Shown one piece after another: positions 1-5,201 of a stretch of DNA of 6,375 bases (position 1 is its first letter; every line of letters begins with the position of its first letter). The DNA is from Clostridia bacterium. GTDB taxonomy: Bacteria > Bacillota_E > SLMV01 > PUMD01. The notes beneath the pieces were generated by a model. It had not been told where the DNA came from. It did not search any database and saw nothing but the letters and a program-made list of their open reading frames with translations. Position numbers and translations under genes: made by a program. The stretch spans positions 1 through 6,375 of the forward strand of contig SKXF01000368.1 of the NCBI GenBank assembly GCA_007128555.1. The letters run 5' to 3'.

Positions 1-749
1 CCGGTTCGCAGATAGGCTTTGCCCGTGTGCAGAATGTTTCCCCAGGTTGCATCCGGAGGCCGGACCCCGACGCCTAGATAACTCAGGGCGGACTCGGTGA
101 GGATGGCCGTTGCGACGCCGAACGTTGCTGCGACGATGATGGGTCCGATGGCATTGGGCAACAGGTGGCGGGACATGATCCGCCCAGGCATGGCTCCAAC
201 GGCTCGCGCACTCTGGACGAAGTCTCGCTCACGGAGGCTCAGAAATTCTCCCCGGACCAGCCTTGCGACATGGGTCCACCGGGTTACCCCGATCACCACG
301 ATAATATTCGTGATGCTGGGGCCGACGAGGGCTACAAGCATCAGGATCAGGAAGAATGAGGGGAAGCAGATCACCACGTCGGTGAAGCGCATCAGGACAT
401 TATCAATAAGGCCACCGTAGTAACCAGATACGGCACCAATGGTCACCCCCAGGAAGATCATCAGTGTAGCTGCTACGGCTCCTATGAGAAGAGATATTCT
501 TGAGCCGAAGAGAATCCGGCTCAGCAAGTCTCTTCCGAGGAGATCGGTGCCCATGAGGTGCTGACGAGAAGGTGGTGCCAGGATGTTATCCAGTCCCGTA
601 GCATTGGGTTCGTACGGAGCGATCCAGGGGGCAAAGATCGCACTCCCATACAGAACGATCAGGATCACTGCACCCACAATGGCAGCCCTGTTGCGGGAGA
701 AGATCTTCCAGGTCAACGCCAGCCTGCTGTTTCGGTCTCCTGTTTCCAT
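1..749 (-). CDS. DppC/OppC-like ABC transporter permease, C-terminus cut by the window edge
   Basis: This is an inner-membrane permease subunit of a dipeptide/oligopeptide-type (PepT family) ABC importer, which would pair with the DppB-like protein encoded just upstream. I translated the minus strand by hand: 249 codons are open from ATG at 749-747 to the left edge with no stop. A hydrophobic first segment lies at about residues 22-45. The family signature follows, with HLMGTDLLGRDLLSRILFG at 64-82. Further membrane segments lie near 87-110, 124-145 and 200-225. The cytoplasmic EAA loop that docks on the ATPase is at about 176-200 (RDFVQSARAVGAMPGR, then the HLLPNA end). ESALSYLGVG near 219-228 is also typical of DppC/OppC. 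Family members are usually around 280-300 residues, so roughly 30-50 are missing. The gap to the dppB-like stop is 17 nt, so the two are surely co-transcribed. Substrate cannot be told from permease sequence; peptide, nickel or glycoside-type specificity all occur in this family. Confidence 0.95.
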   Translation of the reverse strand, partial: METGDRNSRLALTWKIFSRNRAAIVGAVILIVLYGSAIFAPWIAPYEPNATGLDNILAPPSRQHLMGTDLLGRDLLSRILFGSRISLLIGAVAATLMIFLGVTIGAVSGYYGGLIDNVLMRFTDVVICFPSFFLILMLVALVGPSITNIIVVIGVTRWTHVARLVRGEFLSLRERDFVQSARAVGAMPGRIMSRHLLPNAIGPIIVAATFGVATAILTESALSYLGVGVRPPDATWGNILHTGKAYLRT

Positions 750-759
750 AGCTGGGTCA

Positions 760-766
760 CTCCTCC
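760..766 (-). promoter_or_regulatory. Ribosome binding site of the DppC-like gene
   Basis: On the minus strand GGAGGAG lies directly behind the TGA stop of the upstream permease gene, 10 nt before the ATG at 749. The near-perfect anti-Shine-Dalgarno match supports this start and suggests translational coupling between the two permease genes. Confidence 0.75.
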
Positions 767-1726
767 TCATCCGTCATAGCGAATCCTGGGGTCCAAGAAA
801 GCATAGAACAGGTCGGCGGCGAGGTTGGACATGAGCACCATGCAGACCAGGATCAGGTTGATTCCCATGATCAGCGGGTAGTCCCGTGTGTATACGGCAT
901 TGATCCCCAGCCTGCCCATGCCCGGCCAGGCGAAGACGCTTTCAACGATGAAGGATCCGCCGAACAGGGCTGGCATGAAGAGGGCGAGCATGGTGACCAC
1001 AGAGACCAGGGCGTTTCGGAGGACATGCTTGTAGACAACCACTCGTTCCGCCAGGCCCTTGGAGCGGGCCGTCCGGACGTAGTCCTCCTGCAGGACCTCG
1101 AGCATGCTGGCCCGGGTGTACCGGGTGAGCTGGGCCATGTTGGCGCTGGCCAGGACCACGGAGGGCATAATCAGGTGCAGCGCACGGTCTACCAGGCTGA
1201 AGGGGGCCCCGATTGTCGCCATGCCCGTGGCTGGGAGTATACCGAGCTGAACCGCGAAAAGCCACATCAGCATCAACCCAAACCAGAAGCTCGGCATGGA
1301 GACGCCGAAATAGGTCAGAAAAGACACAATATGATCGGTCACCGTGTACTTGTGCAGGGACACCCATACCCCAGCCGGGATTGCCACCACCAGCGACAGA
1401 AGCATGGCAAGTCCCATGAGCTGCAGTGAGTTGGGCAGTCGATCGGCAATCAGGTCCAGGACGGGTTGATGCTGGTAATAGGAAATGCCGAAATCACCCC
1501 TGGCCATCCGGCCCACCCAGATCAGGTACTGGACCACGATGGGCCGGTCGAGCCCGTGGAGCGCTCGGATCCGTGCGGCGTCCTCCGCCGACACGGTGCC
1601 AACTTCTGAAAACAGTACCGTGGTCGGATCTCCTGGCGCCAGGTGTATGAGTCCGAACTGGATGATCGTGATGAGCAGAAGCATCAGCGGAAGCACCAGC
1701 AACCGACGAAGCAAGTAGGTCCTCAA
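767..1726 (-). CDS. DppB/OppB-like ABC transporter permease
   Basis: This 319-residue integral membrane permease belongs to a dipeptide/oligopeptide-type ABC importer. The length is normal for DppB-like proteins. The first membrane helix covers about 9-29 and is followed by the conserved PGDP at 31-34. The family block HGLDRPIVVQYLIW is at 57-70, with RGDFG at 76-80. Further helices lie near 101-123, 133-160, 184-200, 238-262 and 285-308. The EAA loop that contacts the ATPase is at about 214-239 (EDYVRTARSKGL, then HVLRNAL). The C-terminus DPRIRYDG is also typical. The start is TTG at 1726-1724: an in-frame TAG stands only two codons upstream, and a strong purine-rich site precedes the TTG. 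It lies 106 nt downstream of the binding-protein gene and 17 nt upstream of the DppC-like gene, the usual order of such operons. Function as a permease is certain by family; the transported compound is unknown. Confidence 0.96.
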   Translation of the reverse strand: MRTYLLRRLLVLPLMLLLITIIQFGLIHLAPGDPTTVLFSEVGTVSAEDAARIRALHGLDRPIVVQYLIWVGRMARGDFGISYYQHQPVLDLIADRLPNSLQLMGLAMLLSLVVAIPAGVWVSLHKYTVTDHIVSFLTYFGVSMPSFWFGLMLMWLFAVQLGILPATGMATIGAPFSLVDRALHLIMPSVVLASANMAQLTRYTRASMLEVLQEDYVRTARSKGLAERVVVYKHVLRNALVSVVTMLALFMPALFGGSFIVESVFAWPGMGRLGINAVYTRDYPLIMGINLILVCMVLMSNLAADLFYAFLDPRIRYDG

Positions 1727-1737
1727 GGACTATGCAC

Positions 1738-1744
1738 TCCCCTC
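1738..1744 (-). promoter_or_regulatory. Ribosome binding site that fixes a TTG start for the DppB-like gene
   Basis: GAGGGGA on the minus strand lies 11 nt upstream of TTG at 1726. The in-frame TAG at 1732-1730 leaves TTG as the only plausible initiator, because the next codons already encode the conserved N-terminal RTYLLRRLL. A TTG start may keep permease synthesis below that of the binding protein. Confidence 0.65.
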
Positions 1745-1752
1745 AACCCCAT

Positions 1753-1818
1753 TGTGTCCGGCCATCGAAGCAGGACACACAGCGGGATCCCCGCGCAGAA
1801 GCAGAGCCCGGGGTCCCG
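1753..1818 (-). other. Possible intercistronic stem-loops between binding-protein and permease genes
   Basis: The 106-nt gap between the binding-protein stop and the permease start can form two hairpins. One pairs 1753-1759 with 1773-1779 (7 bp, 13-nt loop). The other pairs 1783-1793 with 1809-1818 (about 10 bp with a one-base bulge, 16-nt loop, CGGGATCCCC against GGGGTCCCG plus a closing G-C pair). A smaller alternative inside the second is GCGGG at 1782-1786 with CCCGC at 1790-1794. No T-run follows, so these do not look like a strong terminator. Stem-loops here often protect the 3' end of the binding-protein message or lower downstream permease expression. That role is inferred by analogy with other binding-protein operons, not shown here. 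Confidence 0.4.
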
Positions 1819-1832
1819 CCGATGGACGTTCG

Positions 1833-3470
1833 TTACTGACGGATCCACCACTCGTGGATGTTGTACTCGAAGGTGTCGTTGTCACTGCGGCCCCCGAAGG
1901 GCTTCAGCTCGACGCCTTCAATGTTGTCACTCATCGCGGTAAACAGGTCTCTCAGGGATAGGAACCCGTAGGGGACTTCCTCTGCGACGATCTCCTGGAT
2001 CTCCTTATAGTATGCGGCTCTCTCATCGATCTCCGAGGTCACGCGTCCGAGGGCGAATAGCTCATCCACTCGCGCGTTGGCAAAACCGCTGGCATTGCGA
2101 ACCCCGCCGGTGACGAACTGGCTCGAAGACTCATCGGGATCCCAGGGGACGGCAAAGCCAAATACCCCCACCTGGTAGTCGTGGGCCAGCATCCGCTCGC
2201 TCCAGTAAGTCGAGACCTCGTAGATTCCCAGTTCGACCTCAATGCCGATCGCCTGCCACTGCTCCTGCAGGATCTGGATGGTGGCCTCACGGCGAAGGTT
2301 GCCGGTGTGGGTGTCGAGCTCGAATGAAAGAGTGACGCCGTCCTTCTCGCGGATTCCACTGGGGTTGAGGGTCCATCCGGCCTCGTCCAGGATCTCTTCG
2401 GCCTTGCTCTTGTCAAAGTCATACATCGCTATGTCCTCGGTGCCAAAAACGCTCTCCGGCAGAATGAAGGAGTCGATGTGCACACCGTTTCCCTGTAGAA
2501 GGGCATTGAGCAACGCGTCCTGATCTGTCGCGTGCATCAGGGCCTGTCGTACGGATCTATCGTCCAGGGGAGGCTCGTTGACGTTGAAGAACAGGGTGTC
2601 CATGTAGATCCCGGGCCGCTGCAAGATTCGCGTGTTGGGAATGGCCTCAACAATGCCCAACTGGCGGGAATCGAAGAAGATCAGGTTCGAGCTGCCAGCT
2701 TCATAAGCCATCACCATGGCATCCACATCGGGAACGATGGTGTAGACGAGACGGTCGATGTTCGGTCGACCCAGGTAGAAATCGTCGTAGGCGACCAGTT
2801 CCAGGCGATCTCCTGACACCCATTTGTCGAACATGAAGGGGCCTGTGCCCACGGGGTTGCTGTTGAAGGGGTGGTCCTCCATCCCCTTGCCCATGGCATC
2901 GCCGAGGACGTGTTCCGGTGTGATGGAGAAGTCAAGGTTCATGATAAACGGTGCGAAGGCTTCTTCCAGGATGAAGCGAACGGTATGCTCGTCCACGATC
3001 TCGATCTCCCGGATTGGATCGCCGTGGGTGGACTGCCGATAGCCGAGATACTCGGGGTGTTTGATCGCGTCGTAGGTAAACTTCACATCCCGGGAGGTGA
3101 AAGGCTCTCCGTCGTGCCAGGTGACGTCATCGCGCAGTACGAAGGTATACTCGAGGTCATCGTCGCTGATGGTCCACGATGCGGCAAGATCCGGAACGGC
3201 AGCCCCGGTGTCGGGGTCAAAGGCGATCAGGCCGCGAAACACGTGTCCCACGTGGGACTCCCCGGCGCCTCCTGGACTGAAGAGATGGGGATTCAGATGT
3301 GCGGGTCCGGTGAAGGAGGCCTGGATCAACGTCCCCCCCTGAACCGGGCCGTCGTCCCCATCGGGATCTGGCGGCTCACCGTTGTCGATGGCAGCCGGGC
3401 TACAGGCTGCGATGACGGTCATAGCAAGCACCAGGGCAAAAACAGTCATAAGACGGGTTTTATGGCGCAT
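1833..3470 (-). CDS. Family 5 extracellular solute-binding lipoprotein of a peptide-type ABC importer
   Basis: This 545-residue substrate-binding protein (SBP_bac_5; DppA/OppA-like) captures ligand outside the membrane and delivers it to the permeases encoded downstream. The N-terminus is a lipoprotein signal: Arg/Lys at 2-6, a hydrophobic stretch at 8-20, and lipobox IAAC with Cys23 as the lipid anchor. A Pro/Asp/Gly-rich tether follows at about 26-45. The domain begins near GGTLIQ (45-50). Family landmarks are PDLAASW (93-99), FVLRDDVTWHDGEPF (110-124) with DVKFTYDAI (128-136), NPVGTGPF (205-212), and LFFNVNEPPLDDRSVRQAL (293-311). Length and full set of blocks show an intact gene. The start ATG at 3470-3468 has AGAGGA (3484-3479) 8 nt upstream and gives the signal peptide directly. 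The gene precedes the two permease genes and follows the amidohydrolase after 118 nt. Ligand identity is not predictable: this family also binds nickel, opines, sugars and other non-peptides. Confidence 0.96.
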   Translation of the reverse strand: MRHKTRLMTVFALVLAMTVIAACSPAAIDNGEPPDPDGDDGPVQGGTLIQASFTGPAHLNPHLFSPGGAGESHVGHVFRGLIAFDPDTGAAVPDLAASWTISDDDLEYTFVLRDDVTWHDGEPFTSRDVKFTYDAIKHPEYLGYRQSTHGDPIREIEIVDEHTVRFILEEAFAPFIMNLDFSITPEHVLGDAMGKGMEDHPFNSNPVGTGPFMFDKWVSGDRLELVAYDDFYLGRPNIDRLVYTIVPDVDAMVMAYEAGSSNLIFFDSRQLGIVEAIPNTRILQRPGIYMDTLFFNVNEPPLDDRSVRQALMHATDQDALLNALLQGNGVHIDSFILPESVFGTEDIAMYDFDKSKAEEILDEAGWTLNPSGIREKDGVTLSFELDTHTGNLRREATIQILQEQWQAIGIEVELGIYEVSTYWSERMLAHDYQVGVFGFAVPWDPDESSSQFVTGGVRNASGFANARVDELFALGRVTSEIDERAAYYKEIQEIVAEEVPYGFLSLRDLFTAMSDNIEGVELKPFGGRSDNDTFEYNIHEWWIRQ

Positions 3471-3502
3471 GTGTGACTTCCTCTCACGCAGAAGATGTGG
3501 GT

Positions 3503-3531
3503 TTCATACTTGTTGTATCTGTTTCAGTAAA
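3503..3531 (-). promoter_or_regulatory. Candidate sigma70-type promoter for the ABC transporter operon
   Basis: On the minus strand TTTACT (3531-3526) and TATGAA (3508-3503) are separated by 17 nt. Each matches the consensus hexamers at 4 of 6 positions. Transcription would start about 26 nt before the ATG at 3470, leaving room for the Shine-Dalgarno. The gap is clearly AT-richer than the flanking genes, as promoters usually are. An alternative is TTGACT at 3580-3575 (5 of 6), but its -10 partner at 17 nt, CATTTA, is poor. The call rests on motif likeness alone. Confidence 0.35.
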
Positions 3532-3535
3532 TCAT

Positions 3536-3550
3536 ATTGCAGGATGCAAT
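3536..3550. promoter_or_regulatory. Palindrome upstream of the binding-protein gene, candidate operator
   Basis: ATTGCA-GGA-TGCAAT is a perfect 6+6 bp inverted repeat with a 3-nt centre. It lies 4 nt upstream of the candidate -35 hexamer at 3526-3531 and 65 nt before the binding-protein ATG. The position suits a dimeric transcription factor that controls the transporter. It could also be a short RNA hairpin if transcripts read through from the amidohydrolase gene. No regulator gene is visible in the window, so the factor is unknown. Confidence 0.4.
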
Positions 3551-3588
3551 GTAAATGTCAGCATTGTGTAAGGCAGTCAAGGAGGGTT

Positions 3589-5007
3589 CTAGTAGCGAGA
3601 ATGGCCCCAAAATCGCTCGGGAATCTCCAGCTCCGCTTCCAGTCCAGCTCTTGCAACGGCAGCCCGGAACTCTTCCTGGGCCTCCCCGAAAATAGCCTCC
3701 TCATCGATCCGGGTCCGTCGGTTATGCATCAGAACTGCGCCGTTGACGATGACGGTACTCACATCCTGCCCGGAGGTCACATATGCCAGTCGATGCACGG
3801 GCATGGTGAGGGGATACTGGTGGGGCGCATTGACATCGACCAGTATGACATCTGCTCTTTTGCCCGCTTCCAGGGATCCAATAAGCCCAGCGAGGCCGAC
3901 GGCCTTCGCTGCGTCGATCGTCACCATTTCCAGGAGCTTGCCGGGCGGCAGGACCCCGTCATCACCTTCGTGGATGTGATGGATGATGGCGGCTGTGCGC
4001 ATTTCCTTGAATACGCAGAAGGAGCGATCGGGTGCGGTCCCGTCGGTGGCCAGAGCTACATTTACCCCCGCATCGATCAGATCTGGGGCCGGGCACCATC
4101 CCCGGGCAACCGAGCGAGCGCTGGGGCAATGGGCCACGTGGGTCCCGGTATCGGCCAGGTAACGGACCTCATCAGCACTGATGCCCGTGCAGTGGGCCAG
4201 CAACGTATTGGGCCCAAGGACATCAAGATGATGATAGGCATAGGCAACGTTACCCTGGTAGGCGTGGGAGTTGATCATTAATCCGTGATCTCGGGCAATA
4301 CGGGTGAACTCCCGGGTCTGGTTCAGCAGCGTATCCTCACCCAACCCCTCGGGGTCACCAACCCTGGAAGGGCTGACGTGCACGGTCACCCGATCACCAA
4401 AATCGCCCCTGGAAGCCATCCTGCAGATTTCCTCGGTGACCTCCAGGGATGCTTCCATGTGAAATTCCCGGGTCGTGGGGCGCCCTTTTTCCCACTGCCT
4501 GACCGTCTTGGGCCAGGGGGGAAGCCCCGGACCGATTCCCACGATGTCTCGTATGCCAACGGTTCTCATGCCGCTGATGTGGCTCAGGCTCCACCGGACA
4601 TCGTCTGTCCTCGGCATGTTGCCCATCATTGAGTAACCACAGGTAACACCGAACCTCAGCCGTTCCAGTCCCGCCAGGGCTGCCTCTGCATGCCAGAAGG
4701 CGTCGGTCGAGTTTCGAAAGTAGACGTCTTCTGCGACAGACTCCCAGGTGTCGCGACCTCGGTCTCCCATGGTCTTAACCAGGGAGTGGCCAGCATGCCC
4801 GTGCACATCGATGAGACCCGGCATCACGATGGATCTTCGGGCATCCAGTGTCTGTTCGGCCTTCCAGGGAAACTTCTCCTCACCCGCCGGGCCGACGTAC
4901 TCCAGGTTCTCCCCGTGGATGAGAACCAGGCCCCTTGGGATGATGCGTCTATTGGGATCCATGGTGACGACCGTGCCGTTGACAATCGCAAGATCGAAGA
5001 CCCTCAT
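3589..5007 (-). CDS. Metal-dependent amidohydrolase of the ATZ/TRZ/MtaD type
   Basis: This 472-residue cytoplasmic enzyme belongs to the amidohydrolase superfamily branch that includes S-adenosylhomocysteine/methylthioadenosine deaminase, guanine deaminase-like and triazine hydrolases. It has no signal peptide. The N-terminal beta-sandwich part (about 1-60, DLAIVNGTVVTMDP) leads into the TIM barrel at PGLIDVHGHAGH, with metal ligands H69 and H71. Further ligands by family position are H248 (SHAYQG), H272 (LLAHCTG) and D322 (ALATDGTAP). HVAHCPSA at 290-297 is another family block. The C-terminal sandwich strand lies at 375-427 (GSLEAGKRADVILVDV, VNGAVLMHNR), and a helical tail ends at 472. Length is normal. 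One oddity is Gln251 in HAYQ, where relatives mostly have HxxE with a catalytic Glu. I chose ATG at 5007-5005 because AGGGGG (5020-5015) lies 7 nt upstream and the family N-terminus begins there. The reading frame stays open far upstream, but that part is not protein-like. The reaction (deamination, dechlorination or amide hydrolysis) cannot be fixed. Confidence 0.92.
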   Translation of the reverse strand: MRVFDLAIVNGTVVTMDPNRRIIPRGLVLIHGENLEYVGPAGEEKFPWKAEQTLDARRSIVMPGLIDVHGHAGHSLVKTMGDRGRDTWESVAEDVYFRNSTDAFWHAEAALAGLERLRFGVTCGYSMMGNMPRTDDVRWSLSHISGMRTVGIRDIVGIGPGLPPWPKTVRQWEKGRPTTREFHMEASLEVTEEICRMASRGDFGDRVTVHVSPSRVGDPEGLGEDTLLNQTREFTRIARDHGLMINSHAYQGNVAYAYHHLDVLGPNTLLAHCTGISADEVRYLADTGTHVAHCPSARSVARGWCPAPDLIDAGVNVALATDGTAPDRSFCVFKEMRTAAIIHHIHEGDDGVLPPGKLLEMVTIDAAKAVGLAGLIGSLEAGKRADVILVDVNAPHQYPLTMPVHRLAYVTSGQDVSTVIVNGAVLMHNRRTRIDEEAIFGEAQEEFRAAVARAGLEAELEIPERFWGHSRY

Positions 5008-5014
5008 GCGTATT

Positions 5015-5020
5015 CCCCCT
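5015..5020 (-). promoter_or_regulatory. Ribosome binding site that decides the amidohydrolase start
   Basis: AGGGGG on the minus strand lies 7 nt before ATG at 5007. The next upstream in-frame ATG, at 5070-5068, would add 21 residues unlike the family N-terminus and would overlap the stem-loop at 5063-5081. The downstream ATG is therefore preferred. Confidence 0.7.
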
Positions 5021-5062
5021 AAGATGGTTTGCTCGTTTATGACATATCTTATCTCAGGATTC

Positions 5063-5081
5063 GCGGGCATAACCAGCCCGC
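5063..5081 (-). other. Stem-loop in the gap before the amidohydrolase gene
   Basis: GCGGGC (5063-5068) pairs perfectly with GCCCGC (5076-5081) around a 7-nt loop. On the minus strand it is followed by an AT-rich, purine-rich stretch rather than a T-run, so it is not a textbook intrinsic terminator. The rest of the 194-nt gap (5008-5201) holds a Shine-Dalgarno for the amidohydrolase, a few weak GC-rich inverted repeats, and one T5 run near 5163-5167 without a good stem before it. I see no clear promoter there, so read-through from the carboxylate transporter gene is possible. Confidence 0.4.
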
Positions 5082-5201
5082 AGGGGGCCGGACGACCGAT
5101 CATGGTTTGCGAAAGGATCCAGCGCCCACGGGAGTCCGGTGCTCCGGCGGCCGTGCCCTCACAAAAACGATGGGGCGAGGGGGGCCCTGGCATTCGGAGG
5201 A

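Noticed and set aside
97..420. A 107-codon plus-strand open frame near the left edge.
   Set aside because: It is antisense to the DppC-like permease, whose minus-strand frame is open throughout and carries the full permease signature.
2871..3476. A 201-codon plus-strand open frame opposite the binding-protein gene.
   Set aside because: It is a mirror of the conserved SBP_bac_5 coding sequence and shows no family motif of its own.
3552..3580. TTGACT (3580-3575) as the main -35 box for the binding-protein gene.
   Set aside because: The -35 is good, but CATTTA at the 17-nt spacing matches the -10 consensus at only 2 of 6 positions. I kept it only as an alternative.
3382..4281. A 299-codon plus-strand open frame opposite the amidohydrolase and the start of the binding-protein gene.
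   Set aside because: It is antisense to two well-supported genes, crosses their intergenic promoter region, has low-complexity Cys/His-rich composition and no domain I recognise.
5155..5200. A terminator just after the carboxylate transporter stop, because a T5 run appears on the minus strand.
   Set aside because: The C-rich sequence before the T-run has no G-rich partner able to form more than about 4 bp of stem.
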